Below, in pieces: positions 50,820 through 63,524 of a stretch of DNA of 64,000 nucleotides. The position numbers were made by a program, and so were the translations under genes. The stretch's first letter is position 1. Every line of letters begins with the position of its first letter. Origin of the DNA: Atherinomorus stipes. Its lineage: Eukaryota > Chordata > Actinopteri > Atheriniformes > Atherinidae. Below the pieces are notes generated by a model. That model made no database searches. It was not told the DNA's origin and saw only the letters and a program-made list of their open reading frames with translations. The stretch is from positions 372,001-436,000 of the forward strand of contig JALJCO010003102.1 of NCBI GenBank assembly GCA_023101725.1, read 5' to 3'.

Positions 50820-51105
50820 TCCCCCCCAGCCAGTTGAGGCAGATGGCCGCTCTGCCTGAGCCAGGTTCTGCCGGAGGTTTTTCCTCCCTGTTAAAAGGGT
50901 GTTTTCCTTCCCACTGTCGCCACCACCCCATGCTTGCTCAGGATGGGGGATTGGACCGGGTCAAGTCAAGATTCGATCCAATCTGTTGGTTTCCTTAGCT
51001 AGGCTATTATGAATCTGACCTGAATTTTTCTGTCTGTTAGGCACCCTGAGGTGACATTGTCATGAATGGATGCTATACGAATAAAGTTGAATTGAATAGA
51101 GAGGT
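50820..51105 (+). mobile_element. Non-LTR retrotransposon 3' UTR ending in a GAATTGAAT-type tail
   Basis: The order of phrases (cctccctgttaaaagggtg, cccactgtcgcc, gcttgctcaggatgggg, caccctgaggtgac, then tatacgaataaagttgaatt) is the standard 3' end of abundant teleost LINEs of CR1/L2 type. No ORF2 remains. It is fused to the remnant at 50530-50640 or inserted beside it. Confidence 0.7.
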
Positions 51106-51477
51106 GTATTAAATAAACTAAAAAGAAAAAAAAAGAAACCTTTGACAACCACTGACTAGATTAAAAGAAATGTGGTAAAATGTTATGTCATCTTCCTTTG
51201 TAAAAGATTTTTAAAATTGTAAAGAGACTTTATGGACACTGTTCTTCTGTGACTAAAGTCAGAATCTGCACCCATGTTCATTCCCCTACACTGCTAAATT
51301 TGGTAGTCTTAATACAAGTTAAACACTGAAATTGAGAAGAATCAGCCTATAATCAAATGAAATTATCTGTCCATGCAGTAAGATAATCATACTTGGTAAG
51401 ATTTCTTGAAATAAGAAAAAATATTGAGACTCTAGACAGGGAGAAATATCTTTAAACAAGTTATAAAAACTCATTTC

Positions 51478-52000
51478 AATTCAATTTAGTTCAATTCAAA
51501 TAACTATTTGTCCCCACAGGGCAATTCAAAGGAGCAAAGAAGTAGCTTAAGAAACATAAGACACATGACAGATATACAAATAAGTCACACTCCCCATGTA
51601 AAAACAACACAAAAGTTATAAATTTAAAACACATTTGAAATTAAGAAGTTAGAACATAAGTAACACAAGTTAAGAGTAAGTTAAAAATATATTTTTTTAA
51701 AAAGTAAGTGCAGGTAGAGTGTAGTGCATTTAGCCCTGTACGCAGATTTAAATGTTCGCACCCAGAGTTGAGAAGCTGGACAGCCCTGGGGACAAAGGTA
51801 GTCCTCCTCTTCTGTGTCCTGCACCCTGGACAACAGAGTCTGCGTCCTGAGGGGAGCCACTAAAATTCAGAAAAAATGTGTGAAAATTCTTTTAAAATAC
51901 TGTGTGCTTTCTTTGTAGTTTGTCTGTCACAATGTGAGGTGAGGTCACGGATATGCCGCCCGATGATTTTAGAGCAGACCTTCACAGTGATTAACACCCC
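51478..52000 (-). pseudogene. LINE ORF2 C-terminal fragment and 3' tail
   Basis: On the minus strand the sequence reads CSKIIGRHIRDLTSHCDRQT, then WLPSGRRLCCPGCRTQKRRT and TFVPRAVQLLNS. This is the serine/arginine motif typical of Rex/RTE-like LINE C-termini (a form like LPSGRR...FVPRAI.LLN). The 3' end runs into a TTGAATTGAA tail at 51478-51500. The frame is broken by a stop. Confidence 0.65.
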
Positions 52001-52089
52001 TCATTTCGTAAAAAATCCTTCAAAACTAGTCTGGTAATGCTTCTTTTCAGTGTTGCTCTTTCTCATTTTCAAGTAAAAAAAAATTAAAA

Positions 52090-52288
52090 CAAGATAAATT
52101 TTTTTCAAATTTGCTAAAAAGCCTTTCTGGTGAGGCAGCACAACACCCACCAACCTCCAAACCCACATGTACCTGGATGGAGTTTGGTGAAGGCTTATTT
52201 TACCAAGGGTCGAATTGGTTTGGACGACATGGGACTTGAACTCATGATCTTTTAAGTGCGAGACAACCTGCCCCACCACCCAGCTGCT
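52090..52288 (-). mobile_element. tRNA-derived SINE (degenerate)
   Basis: On the minus strand GGTGGGGCAGGTTGTCTCGC serves as a weak A box. GAGTTCAAGTCCC (52231-52243) is a good B box of an RNA polymerase III promoter, about 45 bases further on. A conserved-looking body (ccaaactccatccaggtac) follows. An AT-rich tail ends near 52090. Confidence 0.55.
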
Positions 52289-52830
52289 GTTTTAGACTGT
52301 TAGATGTGCACCTCTGACATCAGTTCCTGAAATCCTGGTAGTTGTTCGTGCTTTGATATCTTTTCCCTTAAAAGGAGAAAGCAGCAACACTAAAAATCAG
52401 TATTACCAGACTAGTATGAAGTGTTTATCGCTTAATAAGAAACTTGAAATGAGTTTTTCGCAGCTTGTTTTAAACAAGTTTCCACTTGTCTAACATGTAG
52501 ATATTTTTCACATTACAAGAAACTTGTGTGTATGAACTGGTACAGGAGGTTTTAAATCAAGTTTTTACAGCTAAAATTGGGAGCGAAAGACACAAAGTGA
52601 TCTGAAACTGTCTTAGTGAGATAATTTACCTCAATATGCAAATAAAATATCCAATTTTAAGATTCACTTACTAAGTAAGAAAAAAAGACATTTTCTCTCA
52701 AAACTAGACTAATAATCTTACATATTCTAGTCTTGCCAAGTATATTACTCTCAAATTGAGATAGTTAAGACCGTTTTTGCTGAATATAAGAATTTAAGAC
52801 TTTGTTAGATAGACTGTTTTTGCAGTGTAG

Positions 52831-54055
52831 TGGACAGAGGAGACCCAGGACCTGGAGCAAGTTTCCTCTAAACCCAGTCTTACAGAAACATGGGAAATGT
52901 GCATGAATTCTTTAAAACTGCAATGCATAAAAACAGGTGACTAATAAAGGGAGGAAATCTTTCTTGCAGCGGATACACAAATTCCCTTGCTCAATTTTAG
53001 TGGTATACATAAGTTTACTCTGAGTAGATAAAGAGGATGGCAGAGTGGCACAAATTGCAAGATTTAAGACTAAAAAGATTCCTGACATAAACTGTTATGC
53101 TGTCATCCTGTTTATTGCGTCTTTCAAGCACCTTTTGCTTTCCTGTTCAGTGGCTGAGTGGCTTGGTTTTAGCAAGTGATAGTTATTGTCAAATCGCTGA
53201 AAGAAGGGAATTGTAGGTTTTAACCTGCTTAATTTTCAAGTCCTTCCTGTGTTTATTTGTTGCTAGTGTTGTTTTCTCCCAGAGTCCAAAAAACCTGAAT
53301 GCTAGATTAACCCCCCTCCACTCCAGACTGTCAGAAAATTAAGGTAAAGACAATAGATTGATGGATTGATTGTACCTAAATGCTCAGATATACTGGTTAA
53401 ATCTCCTTTCCTGAATAATAACAGACATTTTTGCGAGGCAGTGTCTGCTGCTGCTCAGCATGAGAGAGCTGAGAAGGAAAAGAAAGAAATAAAGAGAGAG
53501 GGTGGGGGTAACAGGATGATCAGTTATGTGCCCACAAGTTCAAATGAAATCCAAGACCTTGTTTCCTGTGGTTTTTATTTTCAAAGGCAAGGTCACAATT
53601 TATTATTTATCTTGTGAAGGAAGTGCATTCTTGTGGTTGTTGCCTTCATAATTGACTCATCACTGCCTTAAAACACAAAGGCAAGGCAATTTTCTTTCCA
53701 TGGCTTTATAGGTTGCTCTGCTACTCTGTCTTTAAATAAGCGGCTCAGAGCACAGACGCACTGTCAACATTGCACTGAGTCACCATAATTATAATAAGGT
53801 CTCCCCCGTTCATAAGTACATCTTTGTGTGACTGCAGTCATCTTTGCCCCAGTCATCTGTACAATACTGTATATACCAGCTGCAGGGGCACAGATCCATG
53901 AAAGACTCTCTTGTAAGCTCGTTGCATGGGGCTGATTTATGGAAACAAAGTATGGGAATTGACCAATTCACATGGTTTGAAGTGCAGGGGTTAAGAGCAA
54001 ATTTGATTTCTTTAAGAGGTCAAGTCGAATTCTGATCATTTGCTGCTCAAGTCAG
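52831..54055. other. Intergenic DNA, nothing recognised
   Basis: There are no family-level matches in any frame. The 83-codon frame at 53366-53617 and the 63-codon frame at 53844-54035 have no motif. Confidence 0.4.
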
Positions 54056-54064
54056 TGATATATA

Positions 54065-54100
<36 letters not shown>
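54056..54100. repeat. (TA)n microsatellite, left half
   Basis: TA units with minor interruptions lie next to the 200-bp MITE. A matching TG/TA run follows that MITE. Confidence 0.9.
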
Positions 54101-54103
<3 letters not shown>

Positions 54104-54300
54104 TACTCACAAAAAGTTTGGAATATTCAACTTTTGGTTATAATTTAAGAAAAATGTCAAAATTTCACACCATATTGATATTATATCATGAATGTTGGAC
54201 ATTTAACTGGAATTATGATTCCTCCATCTCACACAACTTATTGAAATAAAAGCTAAAAATGGTGGCTAAACCAAATATCCCTCACTTTTTGTGAGTAGTG
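54101..54300. mobile_element. 200-bp MITE with CACTACTCACAAAAAGT ends, inserted in a TA repeat
   Basis: Perfect 17-base inverted repeats (54101-54117 and 54284-54300) enclose an AT-rich, non-coding core. It lies between two TA-rich microsatellite segments (54056-54100 and 54301-54358), consistent with a Tc1/mariner-type MITE that targets TA. The base pair after the right end is TG rather than TA. Confidence 0.85.
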
Positions 54301-54322
54301 TGTATATGTATGTGTGTGTGTG

Positions 54323-54358
<36 letters not shown>
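54301..54358. repeat. (TG)n/(TA)n microsatellite, right half
   Basis: A GTGTGTGTGTATGTG run followed by about 13 TA units, likely the other half of the microsatellite split by the MITE. Confidence 0.85.
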
Positions 54359-54362
<4 letters not shown>

Positions 54363-55435
54363 TGCATTGTTTAATTCAAATGCTTCTCATAAAGAAAAAA
54401 ATTTTTCTCCAAATAAGCAAAGGTACTATTCTGGCCATTCAGCTGTTAATTTTTCTGTCCAACCTGAAATTTACTCTTCCAAACCAATGAGCAGGGGCTT
54501 TTTTGATATGATAATGCTTCGATCTGTAAGTGACTGGGATTTTCAAATTGGACAGGTAGTTTGACTGACACTTTTAGAGGTTGATAAATTAGTACATCTT
54601 CTATTTGTTTATTTATTTCATTCTCTTTTTTTTCAGCTGCTATTTTTAATAATATAGTTACCATCTTTGTAAAACAAAGACCGGCCGAGTCGGGTTAATT
54701 GTTTTTGCTTGTGTCATCGTTGTTACACAGAATAAGGACATGCAGGACTACTCAGTGCACCAAAATGTCACTTTGCTCCATTATTAAACTTGTTTAATGG
54801 TAATTGAGCAAGAAGTTGAGGACTGAGGAGCTTGCCTGCCAAATGATAGGGTAAAAGTTACTTTCAACTGGAAGCTGAATAAGTTGTCAGGCAAACACTA
54901 TAGTTTCATGGTCCATTCATGTGTAATGGTTAATTTAAGTGATCACAATTTCTGTGTTTGATGAAGGCTCTGTGATTTGTTTGTTTGGGTTAATTTTAAG
55001 GGCTATAAATAGAGATGTTGACAGTATAGAGTTGGGTTGATTGAAACTGCTGATTGACTTTGAACCTTTTCAGTGCTAATGACACGTTTTTGACAATTTT
55101 TGCCATGTTTTATAGACCAAACGTTCTTCATGATGATCTATGTAACAGAAACAGGCACCTGCATAGATGAGTTATTAGGAAACATCACTGCATTTCAGCG
55201 TATCTGACCAGACTGTGGTGCTGTTAGCCAAAACCAGTTGTGACGTCTGTCAGAAAGCGTTCGCAGCTCATTGAACATTGAAGTCAATGGCTTCGTGGCA
55301 GTTTTTAAGTTCCTTTTCCAGTTTTACAGACAAACAGTAATGACTCAACCTTCAAATTGTATTGCCACCTAATGTTTAAAAGATCGTAAGTACGCTGTTA
55401 GTTTATTTAGGTTTCCCACAGATCCAGAATTTTAT
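54359..55435. other. Intergenic DNA, nothing recognised
   Basis: No gene, SINE or inverted-repeat element was recognised. The 72-codon minus frame at 54446-54664 and the 88-codon plus frame that begins in the TA repeat are without motifs. Confidence 0.4.
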
Positions 55436-55652
55436 TTTATTTTTTTATTTTTATTATTTTTTTTTTTTTTTTTGGGCACTAGTGGCCTTTATATGACAGT
55501 GTATAGTGACAGGAAAGGGGCAGAGAGAGTGGGGAGTGACATGCAGCAAAGGGACCAGGAACGGGAATCGAACCGGGGCCGACTGCGTTGAGGAGCTGTA
55601 GCCTCTGTTCATGGGGCGGCCGCTCAACCAACTGAGCTAATCACCGCCCCAA
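55432..55652 (-). mobile_element. tRNA-derived SINE
   Basis: Read on the minus strand, the 5' end is tRNA-like. The A box TAGCTCAGTTGGTTGAG lies at about 55623-55639 and the B box GGTTCGATTCC at about 55567-55577. A body with ctgcatgtcactccccactctctc and ggccactagtgccc follows, then an A-rich tail (55432-55475). The intact pol III boxes and tail make this a clear teleost tRNA-SINE. Confidence 0.88.
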
Positions 55653-58600
55653 GAATTTTATTTTGAAGAGGATAAAGAAGCAGGTCAGACTTACAGGTGC
55701 TGGTGGTAGCCCCCATACATGTCTCTCCTGTCTACAGCTTCTGTTTACTGGAGCTGTTGAGACTTCTAACACATGGAACTGCAATCATGCCTCCTGGAAT
55801 TTTCTTTTTCAACCATTGTTGCTTAATCAGATCGGTCATACAGCTACTGTATGGACAGACAGCTGCTGCTCGGTTATAACAGGAGTTCTCCGGTCATCAG
55901 ATCTCCAGCTGCTTCCATAGATGCATCCTTCCCTCCATCCTCATGTTTATAAACTGGAACTATTTAAAACTTGACTGGAACCATGTGAGTTGTTATTTTC
56001 TCATTTTTAAAGGCTAATTATTTGCCACGAGTTAGCCGCCATTAACCTCGAGCTAACTCGTTAGCCGGTTAGCTCCAAGCAAACACAGGGGGGGGGGGGG
56101 AGCAGGCTTTTAGCAGAACCGAGTGGACTTGAGGCTGGGAGACAGACTGTCGGCAGCTCACCACAGTTCTAGTCCAGTTCTAGCTTGTAAAGTGGGATGT
56201 CCCCAAATTCCTCAGCATCATCACACTCTGCTGAACTGGCTGATCCCACCACACAATCCAGTGCCAATCTAGCTGTTCTGGAGCCATCTGTCATGTTTTT
56301 CTCGGCTTTGATTATACATGTAATTTTATAAGCTGACTACAATTCCTTCTCTCACTGACATCACGTCACAGAGGCTAGGTTTGCTAGCGAAGAGCTTGTA
56401 GCACCTCTTAAACATCGGATATTTATGTAAATGCAAGTCTGATTAACCTCTAACTGCACAGAAGAACTTTTCATTTTGTGAGTTGTTTGGCAAAGTTACT
56501 TGAAGTTAGGTCATGTCATCAGCACTTTAACGCTTGTTAGGGCCCCCCCCCCCCTTTTTTTTTTTTTTAAACAGACCTTTGAAAATGATGGCTGGGTTAT
56601 TTACAGTGAATCAACCCCTTCTTATAGTCAGGCTCAACCCTGAACATAACAAAAGACCTTCCATTTAACATTTACCCGAAGTGACATAATAAGTCTAATC
56701 AAATGCATGAAGTGATGAATGTATAAATTAATCATTAAATGTACAAATGAATCACAGCACTCATGGTAGTTACAAATAATTTTTTATTATTTGGGACATT
56801 TGTTTATTCATTTAGCTTAATTTCCCTTAACATGAACAACTCAAATCGCTCACACACTCTTCATTCTGTTTGTAATTCATAAGTTGGAATGACTCAAAAT
56901 TTTAAAAAAAAAGCATCACCCACTCACGCATCAAAACTAGCACAAGTTTCTGTAAGTAAAATTTCATTTTTATTGCTGTATATGCATCACTGAGAGTGTG
57001 TATGAATAAAGATCAAGTGCATGGAAGCTTTAGGTAAAATAAATAAACAAATAGCTGGTGAAATCAAAGGCATCAGATGAGGAGGCTTTATTGATGCTGG
57101 TTACATTATCCTGAGGCTAAAAGCTGTTTCATTGAAGCCTGTTTCTCCAGTTGAGTGACAGGTGTGGGGGTGGGAACTTGACCAGCAGAGGAGGACAAAG
57201 AAGAAGAGGAGGCCAGGTCTGACAATACATCTTCTACCTATTAAAGGGAAAACTTGAAAATTGTAGCAATAACTTGAAAATCACTGTTGAAAAAATAAGT
57301 AACTGTCCTCTTGTCTGGCAGAGCCTCAAAATAGACATATCAGATTTTTCCGACAGCAACTCTTTATGGTATTATCATTTTTTACAGATACCTTCCTGCC
57401 GCATCCTGTCGTCTTAGCAAGACTGTTTCAATCAGTGCATGTCTGTCATTAATATTAACGTAACACTTCTCTGTCAATCTAAATAGGCGAGTAGCACTTG
57501 ACATGGCAGACAACTTGAGAAGGAAGCTACATTCAGAAGAAATCTGCGGCTGAATCTGTCAATGATCTCACCTATGTTTTGAAGCTCATCTCTGGAGACA
57601 AGTTATTTGAAGAAAAGGCCAGCTGGTTTCTTTCCTATTCTTTCTTTTTTTGGGAGATCAATATGTTTGCACCAAATTCTGTAAGACTTGTCATTGATCC
57701 ATTACTGACTCCCCTTTCTTATACTCAAAGTTGCTCTTGCCGAGAGGCCCAGAATGCATGTTGTATCTTTTGTGTTCAGCTCAAGGACACCTTCATTTCC
57801 CTACTCTGCTGTATGAAAGTCACATCTACAGAACAAAAACATTGCAAATTCAGAAAGGCCTGTGCTTTCCTATGATATGTACATGTAGGTTTCAGTTGTC
57901 AGGGTTATTTGTGCCGCTTTCATACAGCAGGGTGCAGATATCGTTTGTTTTGAATGTCTGCCAATGCAGGCAGTCAGTCGAGAGTTGTTTCGTAACATCT
58001 TGTTTTGTTCGCAGTGAAGCATTTGTGTGTGTGTGTGGAAGGAAGCCTCATCACGTTCCCGCTCTCTTCCTTTTCATAACATCACTTGATCTTGATGAAA
58101 CCTTTCCCAGACCTCACAACCTTACCTTTGCACTTACAAAGATCAACGAGCTTCCTCTAATCCTGACCTCCAGATGTGGATAACTGCAGGGGAGCCGCAA
58201 TAAATTGTCTCCCCTGTTTAGCACTGACTTGTCTGTATCTGTCGGCTGTCGGTGCTGTTTGGGGACTAGACAAGCAAAGTGTTTGTGCATTTGTGTGTTG
58301 CAAGGGTGGGGTATTGGGGTCACTGTGCAATTTAGCGTAACGCCAACTGAAGCTAGCAGGAAAACGAGAGAGAATAAAATGAAGCAGTAAGTGCTGCCTT
58401 AGCATTTTTCTGTTTCTATGATTTACATTTTTGCAAAAACAGGAGAGTGGTAGATGTGAACAACACTGACAACTGTTTGGTTGACGGATTCACTAGAGAA
58501 AAGTATAAAGAAAGAGTTGGTGAAGGCGGGGGGAGGTAGGTTCCTACAGCTTATCACACAGCGTAACAGCCCTGTCATATTTACAATAAAGTGGAGTCCA

Positions 58601-60620
58601 GAAGTAATCTAACAGCCTGCTGTGTCTGCAAAGAGGACACTGTGGTGCTCATTTAATGCTTCTCATCATGGTCGTGCATTGCTGAGCAATTAAAAAGCCA
58701 TCATCTGACTCATAACTAATTACCTACAGTGTCATCTAACCTTGTTGTTGATATTAAATAAAGTACGTGTTTGTAAAATGAGGTGAACGGAGCAAAAAGC
58801 CACATTCTCAATATGCTGTAAGCCCAAGACTGAATCAGAACATATGCTGCTCTTAATCAAAAATCCAGTCATTACAGTGATTTAGAAGTTTCAATAAAAG
58901 GAAATGACAATGTTTACCAACATATTAAAAGGATTGCTTTTCACCTTGCAGCACACAGCCATAATGGAGGGCAATACTGGATAGAAATGCTTTGGGTCAG
59001 TGATGAGCAGATCAGGTCACATGTGAAGGAATACATCTAAATCGGGTCATAATACACATAATGCAGAAATATTATTTCTCCATTTTTTATTTAAAAAAAT
59101 AATTAATCTGCTGTGTTAAATCACGCCAATAGATGTGGTTAAGTTGTTATTGTAATCATGTCTCATAATGTAATATGGGAATTCTTATTCAAACCCATAT
59201 ACAAACCCTTATCCCTGGAGTCATTGAAGTCATAATTAGTCATTTTCTTTTAAGCTAAATGAGAAAGTTAAAACGAGAAAAGTCAGAAAATGTTTAAAGC
59301 ATTGGATTTGATCAAGGATAACCGAAGCAAACCAGCAGCAAAATCTATACGATCCCCCACAGAACAGGGAGCTGAATTAATATGATTATTTTTCCTAATG
59401 AGAAATGCCCTACAGTCTTATAAGAATATTATGATTCACTTGTATCATGAACTAAAAGTTGAATATTCTCAAAAGGAGGAACAGTGAGGAAAACCTTTAT
59501 ACACATTAGCTGCAAAGATTATGAAATAACCTTGCTTTGGATTTCCTATTTATTTTAAACCTGGTTATGATTGCTAATGCTATAAACTGGAGTACAATTT
59601 AAAGAAATAAATAAATCTTGGGAAGTCTCTTTTCAGGGAAAGAGTCTTCACTGCAGATGCTATCTTTGCCCTGTCTTATAGCAATTTTTTTTGGGCTATT
59701 TTCTTCTTCCCTCTGATGAGGCAATATTATGTCTTTTTTTTGTCACTTCCTCTCAAAATCCCACTGCTCTTATTAGGGAAAGAGTGCTGATGGAGCAGCC
59801 AGTCTTCAGGCTGCTGCTGGGCACCAGATTTACTTTGGTTCAATTAAATAATGAAGTAGAATGTGTACCCAGAGTTCTAATTAAAACCACTGGTCATTCA
59901 TCTATCTAATTAATATGCCTTCCTGTGTAATTTTGACCCAAATGTACTATTCTAGTCTGTGTCCTGTGCTTTATCAGCTGGAATGACTCAGTGCCAAACA
60001 TATGAGAGGATGAGACGGCATCTTCTCATCACACTCTCGCTCCCACCAACTTGCACACATATGCAATCTTATACATTAAATCAAAACTGACAAATAGCGA
60101 ATTATGTTTCTACTAGTTATCAGACACATTTAGATCTAAAACAGATTATTTACTAAATCCTTTTGCTTTTTACTGTTGATCTAATAATAGCTGCACAGTG
60201 ATAACCAGGCACACAAGGCTGTCCTATTATTAACTTTAGCACCTTTCACAGTGAGTTGGTGCTGGAACAGTCTGGTCTCAAGAGATATGTAAAATGACCA
60301 CATCTTCTAACAGTGTACCTTCTGGAATTGTTTGACTTGAAGTGTATTTGCAGAAGTGTTTGTGACAGCACCACCATTCTCTGGAAAGATTCATTTCTCA
60401 TTCCCTTTATTCAGACAATATCACAAATTTAATTGTGGTTATTGTTTCTCTTGTAAAGCTGGACTTCTGAAGCTATTACCTTTTCCAAAACCTAACCAAG
60501 TACTTCTGATATCTAAAATGTCTTCATAAGTGGTTATGGCTTCTGTTCTACTGACTCAGTTGGCTAGTTGTGTTGTTTTTGGTGCATATGGGCTATATGC
60601 ACCACTCCGATACTTCCTGA
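55653..60620. other. Intergenic DNA without recognised genes
   Basis: There is a G tract at 56090-56100, a C/T tract at 56543-56568 and a short GT run at 58028-58039. The 150-codon frame at 57731-58183 has no motif, no acceptor or donor pair and unremarkable composition. The segments at 58640-58760 and 59740-59990 are AT-rich and repeat-free, with homeodomain-like ATTA/TAAT cores. They could be conserved regulatory DNA, but this cannot be shown here. Confidence 0.4.
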
Positions 60621-60626
60621 ACTTAA

Positions 60627-61098
60627 AGGCATATGCCACCCCTAGGTGAAATTCATCCTCCCCCCACAGTCCCCTGAGTTGGACAAGTGGGCAGAGGCAT
60701 TTTCTAACTGACTCAGTCATTCTCTGAATGTGGCAGCACTGACTTTAGCTAAGCTTAGCATAGTTGCTGTAATCTGGTGTTTGCAACTAGCACCACTTCG
60801 CGAAAGTGAACTAATTAACTCAAGATTTTTTCCAATGACGTTCCGGGACCCGTACATTCTGAGTACAAATGACAAGCTGATTTCACATCAAAGGACTGAC
60901 TAGGCAGTATTTAATAGGGGAACTATTAATGTACATGCCGCGGAAGTACAGGCGAATCACAGGCGAAGCGCACTGATAGCGGATAGCCTTTGCTACTATC
61001 GCAGTGTTCAGACAACACAATTAAGATAGGTTAACTAAACTTGGTTTGTTTAGATTAAATTTAGGTGGCATTAATTAAGTTACAGTCATCCAATGAAT

Positions 61099-61129
<31 letters not shown>

Positions 61130-61173
61130 AACTGCGAGGGGAGACTCTATTTCACTCAGGCTGGCATATGCCT
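60627..61173. mobile_element. TTAA-flanked MITE with AGGCATATGCCA ends
   Basis: TTAA occurs at 60623-60626 and 61174-61177. The ends are AGGCATATGCCA and TGGCATATGCCT, so each end is itself a palindrome (GGCATATGCC). The interior of 547 bases has no transposase and contains a 26-base T run near 61098-61123. Confidence 0.82.
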
Positions 61174-61182
61174 TTAAGCCAG

Positions 61183-61320
61183 CTCTTTTGTTTCTTGTCT
61201 TTTATTACTGGACAAATTGATTGATCTGGGTGCGCCTGACCTCAATAGCCACCATGACAATGGCCAGACACACCTGGATTATTCAGTTTGTCCAGTAATA
61301 AAAGACAGGAAACAAAGGAG
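61183..61320. mobile_element. Foldback element with ~57-bp arms
   Basis: The left arm from 61183 (ctcttttgtttcttgtc, then ttttattactggacaa) pairs with the right arm ending 61320 (ttgtccagtaataaaa, then gacaggaaacaaaggag) with few mismatches around a short loop near 61240-61262. It lies only five bases from the TTAA of the preceding MITE. Confidence 0.8.
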
Positions 61321-63520
61321 TTGACTTAAGTTCAGGGTGTAGTACATATCTATTACAACTTGACATTAACAAAAACAGGACAGCCTCTAATAAGTATTAT
61401 TGTACAAATCCAGTGATCAAACCTCAAGCAACTATTTAGCTTCTTGTTAACTTTAAACTGATTTTTGACAATAATAATTTTAACGTGAACATTTCCAAAG
61501 AAATGTCAGGTACATTCATTAAATTGTAAAATGAATTTTGATGTAGTTAAAACTTAGTTTTTGACTTCTAATATAAAGATAGTGTTATGTATTTTATGTT
61601 AGAAAATCCATTTTAACAAATTAAATTGGTGTATTTTTAAGCTAATTTTAATACCCTTTACTATGGTTATAACCAGGAGGCAGACAAACAATTTTTTGGC
61701 ATAATGCTAATCCCTTGATGCCTGTTGTTGCAAATTTGCAATAAACCACTTTTGGCCTTTGATTTTTTTTTTTTTTTCAATTTATATAATTTATATTATT
61801 TATTTGTTTGTATTCAGATTTATTTATCTATTCATTATTACATGATTTGCTTATTACCTGTCTTTAATCATCAATTGCTAATAATTTTTTTAAATATTCA
61901 GCTGCATTTTTTTATAATGTATTTTTTCTGATTTATTTCCTGTGTTTATTTTGTTTTTAAATAGTTGTAAATAAATTCCATTGTTTTAATGTTAACAACT
62001 GGGAAGGTACTGTTAACATGCTGATGAAAACTGGCCTCCTGATCATATGATCAGAAAGGCATATAAGCTACTATTTCAGTAATGCTTACAAGTGAGTGAA
62101 TGTCCTGACAACAACACAACACGACTTCACTGCAGAACACATAACTGTGTTGGTCAACATAAAATGCAGCAGGCTCAAAGAGAAATTTTGGTTTTGTGCT
62201 CATGTAATGTAAACACTTCTTTATAGATGAAACAGGTGTTACAAAACACAGATACCTCAAATGTTTTATTTAAGAGAGAGTGGGCTGTGTGATATGAAAC
62301 AATAGAAAAAAATAAAATCCAGAATTGGACAGTAGTTACATCAACTCATCAAAATATTTTAGTGTCACAATTACTGTAGGGTAGAAAAAAATATTAGTGG
62401 TTAAACGTTGTTCAATTTAGGATAAAATGACCAAATTTGCTGCATATCAGGTTATAACACTATTGTTTGAACAAATCTGGATTTTGGGACATTGCATGTT
62501 ACTGTAGTTACAGTGGACACTTTTTTTCAAAATGAGTGAAACAGCACATTTTGGCTACTGCAAGCTGCTATTTTGGGATTTATGCACCAGACATACCATT
62601 AACATAAAAGTGCGTGTGAAAATATTAATATCCCATTATAAACACACATATAGATTATGTGGCGTAGTGATAGGTAATCATATCCGAACACATGCAGTTA
62701 AGTTAGCTACAGTATGTTTGCTGTGGATCACGGTATCTCTGGGTATGCATGTGAGGGCCTTAAAGATGAGGATGTTGAGTCTGTTGGACAACCTGGACCT
62801 AGCAGCAGAGACATCTTAGACATAGTCAATTAGCCACCACCATAATTACTCTTTTTAGAGTCAACTAAACAGCACCTTGATTGTTCTGTGACCTGGAACA
62901 AAACAAACATCACTAATTAACTTCTTCACTTCTCCTTCTGTACAGGAATGAGATGAGATACGTGCAATATAGAAGATGTTTGCACACACTAGGAAGCAGC
63001 AATCGTAACATGTACGTGTAGCATACCAAAATGACGGGGAGAAACTCAAATGAAAGTCTCTATCAAGCATTGACGTCCAAACCAAACACAGTTCAAACCT
63101 AAAGCAATTATATAGGGATGTAGCAAAAACATGAGAACAGCACTGTCCACTTTCGAAATTCTGCTAATTTCTTCTCTTCAAACAAACCACACAATGTGTG
63201 TATGAAAGCAGAGACCCTGCTAATTACAAAGATGTCTGTCCCCTCACTGTGGGACAAAAATTCGGAGTTAGCAACCAAAATTATAAATAATGGCTTTCTT
63301 TTAATGTTTTGTGGTAAAAAAAAAAAAAAATGTTATTCCAGCTCTAAAAATCTGCTATTGTGTGCTCCTTAGGGCTGGAATATACTTGCTGCTGGCAACA
63401 CATACACATCATGGTGCCCAGACATTCCCAATAAACCTTCGGCACATAGGTTGCACACGTTGACACGAGGTAATGTGACACGTGCACGTGGTGCAATATT
63501 GACTTGAACACTGCAGGTGC
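61321..63520. other. Intergenic DNA, AT-rich
   Basis: No gene was recognised. A T-rich stretch lies at 61760-61980. The 95-codon frame at 62532-62819 has no motif. Confidence 0.4.
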
Positions 63521-63524
63521 TCAT

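Larger units (their letters stand above)
51289..52827. mobile_element. TA-flanked element with CACTGC ends, carrying LINE and SINE pieces
   Basis: TACACTGC at the left (CACTGC from 51289) and GCAGTGTA at the right (ending 52827) are inverted, with TA outside each. Sub-terminal AT-rich sequence contains related phrases on both sides (atacttggtaag, cttggcaag, aaacaagtt). The interior holds a LINE fragment (51478-52000) and a SINE (about 52090-52288), so the original element was about 0.8 kb. TA duplication suggests Tc1/mariner-type mobilisation. Confidence 0.6.

Noticed and set aside
55562..55652. A tRNA gene
   Set aside because: The A and B boxes are tRNA-like, but the downstream body and A-rich tail show a SINE, and the cloverleaf is not complete.
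57731..58183. 150-codon plus-strand frame
   Set aside because: There is no recognisable domain, no upstream promoter or splice context, and mixed low-complexity ends. Chance length in AT-moderate DNA.
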